Assembly: GCA_963920765.1 (NCBI GenBank)
Contig: OY987249.1
Coordinates: 18,076,483-18,140,482, forward strand
Source of the DNA: Ulota crispa
Lineage: Eukaryota > Streptophyta > Bryopsida > Orthotrichales > Orthotrichaceae
Length of the DNA: 64,000 bases
Reading direction: 5' to 3'
Shown here: positions 33,824 to 45,295 of the stretch, piece by piece
Layout: every line of letters starts with the position of its first letter
Position numbering within the stretch: the first letter of the stretch is position 1
Translations under genes and position numbers: made by a program
Notes under the pieces: generated by a model
The model's database searches: none
Seen by the model: only the letters and a program-made list of their open reading frames with translations
Told to the model about the DNA's origin: nothing

Positions 33824-34755
33824 TTAACCCCTAAAGGACCAAGCCCTTTTTTCTGTGAAAATCATTGAAAATTGTCACTTTTGGGGGAATGAGTAGAAAG
33901 GTATGAAAAACAATTATCTTTGGAAATTTAACTATAAGATGTTGCCCTAGATTATGAGAGGTACTTGTGGGAAAAAAATCAGCTCATTTTAAATGTAGAG
34001 GAGTGAGACATTGACATCTGAAATGAAAAAAAAAGTTTTTTTCCCTATTGCCCAAAAATTTTAGAAGCCTTTGATTGCCCCTAAATCAAAAAAGTTGCTC
34101 TACGCAAAGTTGAGGTTTATTTTTTCCATGTAGAAGACCAAGTTAGGTAAGTGTGGGAGAATTTTCCAATGAATTGGAGGTGTGAATCATACTTTGTAAA
34201 ATCTTGCAATGCCGCAAGGCCATGAAATTTGCAAATACACTAGGCAAAATCGGAGGATTTATGTAAAATTGAGAAATATGAATAACGTTGATCCAAATGG
34301 TGAAAAACAAGGAATCTCAGTCTACTACAACTTGGAAAAAAAAAAAAATCAAAAAACAAATTCACAAAGAGCACAAAAAAGTAAAGTACCAAAGGCAAAA
34401 GAAAGGAATTATGGGAGTCCCGTACCCGCCCACAAACTAAAACTTTTCACTCATAATTCCAAATTGAATGATTTAAAGCTCTCCACATATATATAAATCT
34501 AAAGAACCAAATTCAGATTTTTATTTTGAATTATTATTATTATTATTATTTTAAAGTTTTTGACTACTCGATCTCACATGTTTTCAAAAATTCATGCATA
34601 ACTTCTTCAATAATTGTTGGATGGATGCCCACGCAGATCTTGAAATCCACATCTTCAATAAAAGTTTCAAAAAATCACGCAAAGTAGTTTAGCCATAGGT
34701 ACTTGCCCGAAATCCCATTTGTCCCCCGTAGGGACAATGGTCCTTTAGGGGTTAA
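33824..34755 (+). mobile_element. piggyBac-like MITE, family K copy 4
   Basis: TTAA at 33824-33827 and 34752-34755, ends CCCCTAAAGGACCAAGCCC and GGTCCTTTAGGGG, 932 bp. The outer parts follow copy 3 closely. The middle (about 34188-34420) is unrelated to the other K copies and seems to have replaced the normal sequence. An ATT microsatellite lies at about 34530-34551. Confidence 0.87.
34188..34420 (+). other. Foreign segment inside family K copy 4
   Basis: This stretch interrupts K homology after GGGAGAATTTTCCAATGAATT and before CGCCCACAAACTAAAA. It contains an A-run near 34339 and an open frame over its whole length (34209-34496 continues into K sequence) with a Lys-rich, hydrophilic translation. 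It could be captured genomic or transcribed sequence, or filler DNA from gap repair. No domain is recognised. Confidence 0.45.
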
Positions 34756-34849
34756 AGACAGAGAGAAATGGATGCCAAATGTAACACAAGCATTATTAAA
34801 TTGTTGATAAATATTCAAAGTTTTATGTAGTAGGTACCTATTTAAGTTG

Positions 34850-35477
34850 TAGGATGTTTTAGTTTGTGGGCAATTACGGATCCTCTACTCTAAAATAGAC
34901 TTTGAAGCCCTTTATTTTCCACAATTTTCAATATTTTGGAAAAAAAAACTAAACCTAAGAAAGTACATTATTTATTACAACATTATAACCGTTGAGATTT
35001 GCATTTTTCATTTCAATAATTAAATTTTTAACAATTTAGTGATATGACTGATTCTCTTCTTCTTTTACTTACTACTTTTTTCCCATGTCTTGTATAGTTC
35101 AAAATTGATTTGAAAATTCTCCCACACATACCTAACTTGGTCTTCTACATGGAAAAAATAAACCTCAACTTTGTGTAGAGCAATTTCTTTCATGTAAGAG
35201 TGGTCAAAATCTTCTGAACTTTTTGGACAACAATGTGTTTTTTTTTTTTTTTTTTTTTTTTTTACACTTTAGATGGAAATATCTCCTTTCTCTCCATTTA
35301 GAATGACCTGATTTTTTTCCCACAAGTACCTCTTCTAGTCTAAGGTAAGATCCTATAGTTGGATTCCAAACAAAACAAAAAAAAAAAAAAAAAAAAATCT
35401 ACCTTCTTACTCACCTCCTAGAAGTGGTAGTTTTCAATGATTTTGGTAAAAAAAGGGCTTGGTCTTTTAGTTATTAA
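34850..35477 (-). mobile_element. piggyBac-like MITE, family K copy 5 (left part missing)
   Basis: Homologous to the right two-thirds of copy 1, ending GGGCTTGGTCTTTTAGTTATTAAG, a decayed K terminus. It contains a 26-base T run (35238-35263) and a 21-base A run (35377-35397). The left terminus is lost. Confidence 0.72.
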
Positions 35478-36532
35478 GAGAGTAAACTTACACGACACTT
35501 AAAAAATACATTATTGTGGGTGGATAATCCTCAAACTCAAATTTAAGGAAAAAAAATTCGGGAAAAATTTACAACTATGTTCATTTTTCATAAAAACTCT
35601 TTATAAAGCACAAAATAGAGGTCATTCCTGTGGTAATAGTTTTCATTGTTTTGGGAGATATCTTGTTAACCAGTATAACATTGTAGCTCAAGGGCCAAAA
35701 TTTTAATATCCAAACCCTAAATAGAAATGCACCCATTTTGGGTTTTCAAAATTACTGAAAAATTTCGTATGATTGGCACCAAATCTTAATTTTAACCATT
35801 TCTTTTTATGGATAACATATGAAAAATATACCTGGAGGCCTTCAAATAATCATTTGAGCGTGCTTCTCTTAATAAAATTGCCTTATTATTTATTGGGATG
35901 ATCCATTCTACGCATGTGTGGTTTGTATGCGTTTAGGAATTATATCATTGGCAAAGAAAAAGTGGGTCTACACAACTCTAAAATAGTGAAGTTTTACATT
36001 GTAGATTCTATGAGCACATAGAAAGTACATTTCATACAAATGTAATCCTTGTTTCTATAAAACCTTGTGAGAACTTACCATGCCTTTTTCTTTTGTTGAA
36101 CAGCATGAACAAATTTCAAACTTTTGAATTAAATATTGAAGGTGCATTAATTCTTCAAGGACCATGGATGTTCTGAATTTTTTTTAAATGTGAAGATGTG
36201 TTATATAATGCAATCCAGAAGTACAATGAAAATCGACGACTTTCAAACAAAAACTTTACATAGTGGAATCTACAATTGCATTCATCAATATTTATAAAAT
36301 AAATAATCAAAAAGATTCCTTCACTAAAACATGATGGATTGAAAATAATAATTTTCACCAAAAGCGCTCTTTGCCCTAAATTTTGGAATGTTCTATTTTG
36401 ATTGTAGCATTTTTTACAACTTTTTACCATTTATTTTATTGAAATCACATTTTAGTTCAAAAAAATCATTGGTTGAGAGGTTCCTACACACAAAAACTAA
36501 GGGATATTACAAATAGGGGCATGAAAACAAAA
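35478..36532. other. No gene seen; possible decayed element
   Basis: AT-rich. CCCTAAATAGAAATGCACCC at about 35716 resembles the left end of family B, but no partner end or TTAA was found. The stretch near 36490-36532 belongs to a repeat also present inverted at about 45190-45290. Confidence 0.4.
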
Positions 36533-37289
36533 GGGAATTCATACATGTACCACCCCTTCTTCACTATTCTACCACACCCTACTATATATGGTTAGTATTT
36601 ACAATATTAAAATAGGTGTGAACCACGAGAAAACATTAATAATTTGAAATACATCTTGACATAAAAAATGCACTTTTAGTTTAGTTTTTTAGTTCTTAAC
36701 TCTTATGCATTTGCGGCTTGCTCATTATGCAGAAGTTACGGTGTTTTGATAAATGTGCATCAATAATATTGCTTGTGAAAGTTGCAGAAGTCAACAGTGC
36801 ATGTTGACCTCTTGAAAATTGTAATAAGGATAGCTTGAGATCTAACATTTGCTTTTGAATTTTCTAACAATTTGAGTTACCTAAAAATGTGAGTATATTT
36901 GATGAGATTTTTTTTTGCCTCTATGATGAACCATGTACTTACAATCACTTTTGAAAAAAAATCACATGAAAAATGACTTTCTTTTGTAGTACAAAATGTT
37001 TTTTTGGGGCCAAAGGATGAAACATCCCCATGGACGTTTAGGGGTTAATCCTGCTCAAAGTAAAAAGTAGAAATTAAATTAAAATAATTTAGATTTTTTA
37101 ATTGATATTGTGAGCAAGATCTAAAGCTAAAAAACAGAATCAAAGCTGCATCTTCTATGTCAAGTTATATTTTCAAATTGTTGATGTTTTTTCTTGTGCT
37201 CCACATTTATTTTTATATTGTAAATATTGGCTATATATAGTAGGGTGTGGTAGAACAGTCAAGAAGAGGTTGTACATGTAACAATTCCC
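36533..37289. mobile_element. Mutator-like foldback MITE, copy 2
   Basis: Ends GGGAATTCATACATGTACC and GTACATGTAACAATTCCC, with inner blocks TTCTTCACTATTCTACCACACC and its complement. It resembles the foldback at 5358-5768. Flanks are AAACAAAA on both sides (36525-36532, 37290-37297). The repeat around it is uninterrupted at about 45190-45290. A TTAA element is nested at 36696-37048. Confidence 0.8.
36696..37048. mobile_element. piggyBac-like MITE nested in a foldback element
   Basis: TTAA at 36696-36699 and 37045-37048 with ends CTCTTATGCATTTGC and GGACGTTTAGGGG, 353 bp. The left end is degenerate. It sits in the spacer between the foldback arms. Confidence 0.6.
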
Positions 37290-37975
37290 AAACAAAAAAT
37301 ACTACATATAGAGGCACAATTTCAAAATAATTTGTGAGCATTTGTAATATTGTTTGGTTTAGCTATTGGTTGATTTAGATACTCACATCAAATGTTAGTT
37401 CTTAACCCTTAAACGCTAGTGGGGCCCTCTGTGGCCAGGATCATGACTTTTTCCGGTATTTGGAGATGTTGACGGTCAAGTGATGGAGCATGTTTTGGTC
37501 CAAGTTGTATTGCATGTTTTTGGAATGGTTTAGAATGTTTGTTGGAGTGAGGGTTTGTCTCTGTTGTATTGTAGGGTCAATTGTACAAGTTTGACTATAT
37601 GCATACATATTTGTATAGGGGTTTGGCCACCCGGTGAGTGGGTGGGTCACCAGGATGCCAGGCTGGCGTGAATGCCATGGTGCCACATCCAGTCGCCATG
37701 TTGGCTGGCCCAGACGTCACATCGACATGACATGACCTCCAGTGTGGCGTTGCAAGGTCTCCGCCATGGCGAAACATTTATGTGGCCCCCTCGATTCTTC
37801 TTGCAGCGCTCGCGCCTTAGGGTTATCGTGTGGGCGTACTTCACTAGCGATTTCACATAATCACAGTTGCAGATTAAGGTTGGGCAAATCCTTAGGTACA
37901 GTTGCACAGTCTGGTAGTGCAGTCCGCATCTCGGCGGTTTCAGCTGAAACAGTTATGATGCATTGTAAGTGAGGT

Positions 37976-38692
37976 ATGGAAAGAGGGAGAGTGGTGTTCC
38001 TCTTTAGTTTTGGACGCAAGAGTCTCTACAACGCAGTAGATGCAGTTATGAACTCGTTACTGCTCCCGCTGCCAGAGGATGAAATGCAAGTAGAAGCAAA
38101 AACTCTATATGCCTGGGCTCTCAATCGCGGTGCAACAACATTCCAAGGCAGGTTCATTCTTGGATTGATCTCTGTCCCATGGATGTGTGGATTGCCTTTA
38201 CCGCCTCGCACTCACCAATTGCCCAGAAGAATAGATGAGGAGTGGCATTGATTCTTGTTTCGTAGACACGTACATCACGTTCTGAGGTGGACAAAGCAAT
38301 TAGAGGAGGGGGATCCGCGCGGTTTCAGCGACGCTGTGAATTCCTTGATTAGATTCACATTCTTCCCTGACGCAGACATTGAACGAGATGGGACGATTGA
38401 AGGAGGAAGCTTGGGATCCGGCTCAGGTTCGGCAGCCGACGAACTCGCCCAGCTTGTGACCCTCGCTTCAACGGAGGCTGCTCGCCACAAGAGACGAAGG
38501 TGCCTCGATCGCAACAGGGTAGACACTCGCAATTGCAGTGGGGGGAATTACCCTCCAGTTCTACTCCAGGAGCAGCCTTGCCAAGCAAACCCACCAAATG
38601 CAATACTAGAGACCAGCTCAAACGAGTTCACAGCAGTCCTTCCGAGTTCCCACAATCCACACATGGTAGTGGTGATGGGGAATCCACCCTAG
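37976..38692 (+). pseudogene. Upstream reading frame of the piggyBac element, function unknown
   Basis: One frame runs from an ATG at 37976 to 38692, interrupted by a single TGA at about 38249. The translation (about 238 residues) looks protein-like rather than random. Its first part is mixed hydrophobic/charged (LYAWALNRGATTFQGRF), followed by RRHVHHVLRWTKQLEEGDPRG, a Gly/Ser linker and a basic stretch RHKRRRC that could be a nuclear localisation signal. I do not recognise a domain. It lies on the same strand as the transposase, about 1 kb before its first supported part. It might be an accessory protein, a captured gene or a distant N-terminal exon. Confidence 0.45.
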
Positions 38693-40722
38693 CTAGGAAG
38701 CTAAGGAGAATGTTACTTGCAACCTTCTGAAAATCTAGTTTTGCCTGTCAACTGCGCGGATCATTCCGAGAAGCAGCTTCGAGGAGGGCGTCATGTCAAA
38801 GTGGGGTTGCCGACTGCAGCACTAGGAAGCGTTCCAAATCCAGGGGGAGCACTGCTGCTCGCACGACAACATCTGGTCAGTAATTCAGTCACACCTCCTG
38901 AAGGACCGCCTGTTCCATCAATTGGATCCATGGCAGCAGGTGACTTGGATTGAAATTCAAACGGTGGAGGGAGAATGAATGCAACTTCACGAGGGTGTGC
39001 AACTAACCGCGGAAGGCAGACGGGTCAAGAAAAGCAGGCTACTACCTCATAGCGTCAAGGGCTGGATTCAACTTCCCAACAACCGCGTGCAGTGCTGGAG
39101 GGGTGGATTGCGCCGGGCATAGCTCTCGTCTGAAGGAGTCTAATCCTTTTGCGGTCAAGATCGACAACTACCACACTGACCAGGCAAGTTCATACACTGT
39201 CCTTGCGTTTCTTGGATACTGTTAGGCCTCGATGTTAGAAATGCTTTCAAATTTCTACTCTATGTGTACTAAATGATTTCAAACACCCTCAGTTGCCTAG
39301 GTAATCTTTACGGGTCGGGGTGCTCCATATTCGAGTCCCCTGGTTCCTAGATCAACGTGGAATACATAGAGGGCAGAAACCTATGTGTGCTTGGGGTGCA
39401 ACTAGTCATGGATGCACTTCATTAGATGGGAAGGATGGTAGCAGATTCATGCTAGTATTTGGTACTAGATTTCATGGGTACATCTTGTCTTCTGTAGGTT
39501 TTCCAGTTTGTACTTGTCTCCTAAATTTGAGCCCTACATGTGAGGCTTGATTCTTGGGACACGTCGTCTCCTTCGGCAGTTTAGTCTGTGTTTCCAGTAC
39601 TAAGTATCTGCTGATTTGTGGGCATTCTCCAAGAACCAAATCGCTCTTGGTGGCACAATGGCAACCCAAGTTATCGAAGAAGATGTAGTCGACATAATAG
39701 CGGTGGATGACATTGACATTGCCACAACATTGGAGGCAGGATTTGTCACGCATGTTTAGACCAAGATTCCTTACAATACTCGAACCCAAGATCCAGCTTC
39801 TGACGGGACCAGATCCGCTACATTCAATTGCGGTTTATTGTCTACTAATTTCACACCGGGTATACCATCCACGCGCACTTTAGCCCATCAAAGTCTCCAC
39901 GGCCCGGCATGGCTGCACCTTTGCGAGAGCATGTCGTGCCCATTCCAAAAGGAGTATTGGGTTGCTAGTGCCAAAACATATGCACAAAGGAGGCCGGTTG
40001 CAGACGTGTTTGCTACGCGGGATCAATTCACCTTGACTTCCGAAGCTTGGCCGCAGAAGTTGTTCATCCGGGTCCAACTACTGGCCCTTGGATACAACTC
40101 TCCCCTTTGGGCAGACTCACACACTTCCAAGGCAAGGTAATTGCACGTTTCTACCACCGGATATCCGAGCTTTCAACGTTTACAATCGACATTGGGGGCT
40201 CTATTGGATTCAGACATCAGCTGGTGCAAGACACGAAGGTTGACAATGCCGACATTCTAAGTGTGGTCGAAGTTGCCCATGCAGCACAAAGAGCTCTATA
40301 TTCTCTGAGCCTCAAAGCATATCCCCCCCCTCTGGTCCTCATGGCTCTTCTTGTTGTGTTGCAAGCGAGGGATCTCTCTCAAACCCAAGTAGTTTTGACT
40401 GGAGGGGTGAGTTTCACAATTTTGAAGACGGGAGTAGCAAGAATGTCTGGTCTTCCCCAGAGGGCTCCTTCCATGAGTTTCCAATGGCACAACTGGGGTT
40501 CTACGATCCAGAGGAAGATCTAATCAACTAGTCCTTCGAGGATACTTGGGCCGATGATCAATGGCAGGAACCTGTGTTGGAGCTGTAGGGCGATCGACTT
40601 TTCAGTGGACCCACACTTGGAGCAAAGAGGAGCTTGCAAATGGCTCTAGCGTCACCCATGGTTTATTTCCTCAAGTTCTAGCCGCCAACGATGCTAAATT
40701 CCATAGTTAGGGAGACAAACAG

Positions 40723-40974
40723 GTAACATTCTTGAGTTTCCCATTTTCTTCAGTGTGTACAACTCACTTATTTTTGTAACATTAGTAATGTTGGATAGAT
40801 TCATGACTGATTGGTTCTTGCAAAATTGAGGTCATTCCGGTGTTTCTTCATACTGTTCTCTGTACCCCGGCCACTCAAGCTACTCGCACAGCTAGCCATA
40901 CCTGTGCCAATGTCGGTAATGTTTTTAGGTTTCATGCTGTAATATTTTGAATGAATGGACAGGCATGTGCGCAG
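40723..40974 (+). other. Intron 1 of the piggyBac transposase
   Basis: The coding motif IVRETNR breaks at AACAG/GTAACA (intron from 40723) and resumes after GCGCAG at 40974 with YAKQTDRKK. The split codon restores Arg and joins the two halves of the family motif ETNRYA. It is 252 bp with GT-AG ends and phase 2. Confidence 0.85.
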
Positions 40975-41448
40975 GTATGCAAAGCAGACAGACAGGAAGA
41001 AGCCGCACTTGACTAATGGCCGCAGCAACTGGGTCGAGCTCACCAACTAGGAATTGCTGTGCTGGTTTGGCATATTGATTTTGATGGAGCTAAAGGTCGT
41101 TTCCCACCAAAGGCTTTACTTAGACATCAGGTTCTTCTACCATTGCCCCATTGTGAGTTCTCTTATGAACCGCCATTGATTTGAGGCTATTGTTTGATGC
41201 ATCCATCTTGTGAACAACAACAACCTGGTGAGAGATGTGAATGATGTGCGCTATGATAAGATTGGCAAGGTACAAGCTCTAGTTGAAGGATTCACACGGA
41301 TCAGCCAATCATTGTATAACAATGAGGCCATATGCACAGTGGACGAGATCATGGTCCCTTATAAGGGCCAATATTCTGCAATCCGTCAGTACATAAAATC
41401 TAAACTCGCGCAATTTGGGATCAAGATATGGGCATTAGCCTCTACTTA

Positions 41449-41709
41449 GTCCAGATAAGAGAATCCTACTTCTTAAGAATTTTTTGCATATTACTTTGAA
41501 ATCTTAAAATGCCTTGCCCTTCAATGCTATGGTTTCACCGGCTAGTAAAGATTGTATGTTGCTTGCTTAGCTTCCAAATGGTGTTCACTGTTTCTAGAGA
41601 AGGTTTGCAATCATGGTTGTATTTGACCTCTTCATGATGTTTAGGGTTTCTGGGGTTGCTTTTATATCTTCCTGACTTTCTCACATTTCCCCCCTCCCTT
41701 GCCTGCAAG
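41449..41709 (+). other. Probable intron 2 of the piggyBac transposase
   Basis: Family homology stops after GIKIWALAS (about 41446) and resumes with HVSNVMVYLGAG from about 41710. The intervening 250-260 bp has no homology and is T-rich with a pyrimidine tract (CCCCCCTCCCTTGCCTG) before the resumption, as in an intron. The donor and acceptor dinucleotides in the register that keeps the frame look altered (ATAAG and CAAG), so the boundaries are approximate. Confidence 0.65.
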
Positions 41710-42591
41710 CATGTCTCCAATGTTATGGTGTACCTTGGGGCTGGTACAAAAGTGGAGGTTGGAGCCCTAGTTGGTGAGGATGTTGTGCTTCAAATTGTCC
41801 ATGGCCTTGAGCATTGAGGTCACATGATTGTGACGGATAACTTCTTCACCGGTATAAAGTTATTCATGAAATTGTTGGAGAGGGGGTTCTATGCCACCGA
41901 GACCGTGAAGAAGGGGTCCAAAGGATTCCCTACTTCACTTAGAGGGTTCCCTAAGACAAACCTCCCTCCTAGAGGTACATTGATAACTAAAATGCACCGT
42001 TCGAGATCGATTGCTGCAATTTGCTGGATAGACTCCCGCCCTGTTTGGCTGTTGAGTACGGCAACCCATCCGGTCCATGATGGAGCGGTGGTCGGGCAGT
42101 GGATCAAGAGAGATCGTGTGCAGTTCCCCACTAGCCCGATTCTTCTGGAGTACCAAAAGAACATGCGTGGGGTGGACGTGGTGGACCAGCAGCGCGATAA
42201 TTATATCGTGTAGCTGTAGTCTCACAAATGGTGGCAACGCATCCTCATGTTTATACTTGATTCTTCTTGTTTGAACTCTTATATTTTATATTGGGAGGAC
42301 GCTGAGCAGGTGGGATTGCAGGTGACAGCTAGGCTTCAGTAGCACTATGAGTTAGGGATGGCGTTGGTTTACCCACACTTGTAGACGGGTATTGTACATG
42401 GGCCATACCGGACAGTGGCACGACCGAGCTTTCACCACATAGAGGGACACCCCACTCATTGATGCCTTTGCGTTGTTTGTCGCCGTAGAACAAGATATTT
42501 CTGTGGTGGATGTGGGTGTGCGTTTATGTGCAATGGCGTCTGTTACGTCACTGTGCATACTCAGCCAGGGTTCCGCATGGGAGGACGTTGA

Positions 42592-44152
42592 CGCCTATAA
42601 TTGGAGGAAGTGTCGGCATTTTGCAAGACCGGCAGAAGTGGTCAAAGGTAGCTGGCCGCAAGCACTAAAAGCAGGGATGCGTCATTCTATAAGAATTATG
42701 TAGGGCGGGGGAGGAAACCTTAAGCTAGCTCTATTATTCTGGTAGTTTCCGAGGAGTTGGATTGAAGGCAGGGTTGTAGCTGCACATTTTGTGCATCCCT
42801 TTTGAGTTTGTAGAGGGCTTCGTGGGCCTCATCGGATTTTTTTTTGTTTTCAGAGCCCTAGCGTGGTTGTTTACTGAGTTACATTGATCCAGCGCTCATA
42901 GAATTTTTGGTGTAATACCCTATGCATCAGCTTCAATGTAATAGAACTTACTATAATTTTGGACTTTTGCTTTCAATATGTTACGTGAACTCTTGTTGTT
43001 TGGATGAGGAATGTGGCGGGCTTCCAACCCTTTCTGATTGTGGCCGTTGGAAATGAGAGCCTATGTGAGGCTGTGTTCATCTATCTGGAGCCATCGTCCA
43101 TTGTATAGCATGGATTCTTGTGAGTGAGTTCCTCAGGACTAAAAGAACTTTCCTTTCCGATGCTAGTTCAAAATATGAAAGTGCTCGTTTGACCCGCAGG
43201 CTTTTGTCAAGACTGCATAGCAAATACCGCGTGGGTTGTTTGGTTTCAGGGAAAGCTTGTTACGTAGTTTGCGTGTCCAAGTGAATCATGCGGGGCTGAA
43301 GAACACCCAAGAAATGTGCAAACTCCCAAATACATGTACCAAATGAGCAATTTTGCTGAAGTGCGACTTGAACCACCCGAACCCGGAATTCTCGAGAAGA
43401 GAATGCGTGTTTCAAGAACCAAAGTCGTGACTCACAACTTGAACAAAATCTAAATCGATTGGGTCTCTTCAAGCCGTAGTGATCCTGACTTTCAATTAGG
43501 GGCACTGCTCTTTTGCTGCTACTCTCTAGGCATAGTAAACCTCGCGCTATATAGGCCTCTCGCATGAAACGACCCTAGCAGAGAAATGAGGGCAGAAGCA
43601 ACTACGAGGCTCAATGGAAAAGGAGTGTGCAAACGGTCATGAAGCAACCTTGTACATCAAACACAACAAACACTTGTATCAGTGCGTCATCAATCCCTCG
43701 AGCGAAGCGAAATTGTTGAGGAAGAGAGTGACTGTCGTTCACTCGGAATTGTCGAATCCAAGAGAGCTGGCAGTGCCAGATCCATGTCATCTCCGAAGTT
43801 CAGCGACCTGGCACCCCAACGCATTTGAACGGACCAACTCATGCAAAATCTTGCCATGACTACGCACAATGGCTCCAGAGGTGGCAGTTGACGTGGTCCG
43901 TATAATCACCGCAGACTAGCTTTCTGGTAGGTGACCGAGCATTGGCTTATGGACGGTGACGCATCCACAAATTTTGAAACACACTGGGCGATTTCGCGTG
44001 CAACACGTGCATATGAACTGCAAATCGTGCACAAGCGCATCGAAACAATCGGATCAGCCGGAGTCGCCCCAAAAAGCTTGAGAAACCAGCAACAACAACT
44101 ATAGAACTCCTCTACAGTTGCCCAAATACGATCCCCTTTGGGCGTTTACGGG
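42592..44152. other. 3' part of the piggyBac element, no gene identified
   Basis: Between the transposase stop and the right inverted end are two open frames, 43565-43260 (minus, 101 codons) and 43614-43859 (plus, 81 codons). Neither shows a known domain. The composition stays CpG-rich, like the rest of the element. They may be remnants of a second gene or chance frames. Confidence 0.4.
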
Positions 44153-44156
44153 TTAA

Positions 44157-45000
44157 AGTCCTAAGCTAAGTTTTTAATCAAAACAGCTCCAAAACTGTCA
44201 TTTCTAGTACAAGTATCAAATTTCAAAAAAAAAAAAAAAAAAAAAAAACGGATACATGTAGCTGTAAGATCTTGTACTACATTATACCAAAAGATGGGGA
44301 AAAAATTAGAAATTTTTACCATGTAGATTGTAAGATATTTGAGTTTCAATTGACAAAAAGCCAATTTTGTCCTTGCAAAAATTTGGGCACCTGCACTTCA
44401 CAAGGTCATATTTGTATAAAAAAAATTCCAAAATGATTGTGATTTTTTAGGTTTGTTCTTGAAAGCAAGTTGGGTATACATGATAAAATTTTCCAATCAT
44501 TTGGAATTGTACAACACATGTGAACGAAATAGTAAGTAAAAAGTAGAGATTGATTCAAACCACTAACTTGTTAAGACCTTAATTATGGAAATTCAAAATT
44601 CCAATCCTAGTGGTTATGTTGTAATAAACAATTTACATTCTTAAGTTTTATTTTTTTTCCAAAAGACTAAAACGAGAGTAAAATAAAGGACATGAAAGTT
44701 TATTTAGAGTAGAGAATCCATAACTACCCGGAAATAAAATCTCCTCATAACTTTCATTTCATTGATAAAAATGGAATGATTAAAAACTTCCCATGTATAT
44801 AGAAATCTAAAGAATCAATTTTAAAAAAGAAGATGTATGAAATGTAAATTTTAAAGAATTTTTTTGTTTGCCCAACAAGCAAAGAAAACTACATATCATG
44901 CAATAACTTTTGAACCATGTAGCCAAAAGTTAAGAAAATTATTGGGCCTTAAAGCTACTCCTTAGACATATCATGTGTGAAATTTTCAAAAAAATAATAA
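44157..45000 (+). mobile_element. Diverged family K-like element
   Basis: From about 44420 the sequence follows family K (GTAAGTAAAAAGTAGAGATTG and GTTGTAATAAACAATTTAC blocks) but is more diverged than the other copies, and both inverted ends are eroded. A 24-base A run is at 44225-44248. It starts at the TTAA closing the piggyBac element. The right boundary is uncertain. Confidence 0.6.
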
Positions 45001-45179
45001 TGAAAAACCCATTGGTAGTGAACTACCCAAAATTGCTGTGTTGCCAAAAAAGGGTGTTTAGGGCTTTTAACTTTCTAAAAACAAAAAATTGTCATTCACT
45101 TCCTAAAATTGCTTTATTTGGGCTTGATTTATAGAGGCTTTTAATTTTTTTGAAAGTTAGTTAACATTTATTGTAATGT

Positions 45180-45295
45180 ATCTAAATGAACCAATTTCCA
45201 AACCAAAAAAAATACAAAAATGTACAAATTATTTTGAAATTATGCCCCTATCTGTAAAAAAATTGTTTTCATGCCCCTATTTGTAATTTCCCCCA
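45180..45295 (-). repeat. Repeat shared with 36490-37320 (empty site of a foldback)
   Basis: TTTTCATGCCCCTATTTGTAA and TTATGCCCCTATCTGTAAA here correspond, inverted, to the sequences flanking the foldback element at 36533-37289. The repeat is continuous here, so this copy shows the pre-insertion state. Confidence 0.7.

Larger units (their letters stand above)
39658..42591 (+). pseudogene. piggyBac-family transposase (DDE_Tnp_1_7), broken
   Basis: This is the cut-and-paste transposase, which would excise and insert DNA at TTAA. Order along the gene: an acidic N-terminal part, possibly starting MATQVIEEDVVDII at 39658; the family's FSGPT.G block (about 40600) and IVRETNR ending at 40722; then after an intron YAKQTDRKK, ELLCWFGILILM and FEAIV. 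The catalytic Asp positions are all kept: TVDEIMVPYKG (Asp codon 41342), IVTDNFFTG (41836), and MRGVDVVDQ (42175 and 42184). The C-terminal cysteine-rich zinc finger, C.CVVC..RT..FC.GCG..MC, lies at about 42463-42561, and the stop is at 42589. Roughly a dozen in-frame stops, mostly TGA or TAG at expected Arg/Gln positions, and at least one frame change in the N-terminal part make it inactive. Confidence 0.92.
37402..44156 (+). mobile_element. Large piggyBac-superfamily transposon, 6.75 kb, decayed
   Basis: TTAA at 37402-37405 and 44153-44156 borders the inverted ends CCCTTAAACGC and GCGTTTACGGG. Inside is a transposase relic of the piggyBac superfamily (about 39658-42591, plus strand), with further unexplained frames before and after it. 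The length is well above the 2.5-4 kb usual for the superfamily. GC and CpG content are higher than in the flanking MITEs. The ends share the CCC.TAAANGC core with the many TTAA MITEs in this window, so an element of this kind is a plausible past source of their transposase. The right TTAA is also the left edge of a diverged family K sequence. Confidence 0.88.

Noticed and set aside
35716-37048. One long TTAA element from the CCCTAAATAG at 35716 to the end at 37048.
   Set aside because: The left site lacks TTAA, and the right end pairs better with the TTAA at 36696 inside the foldback element.
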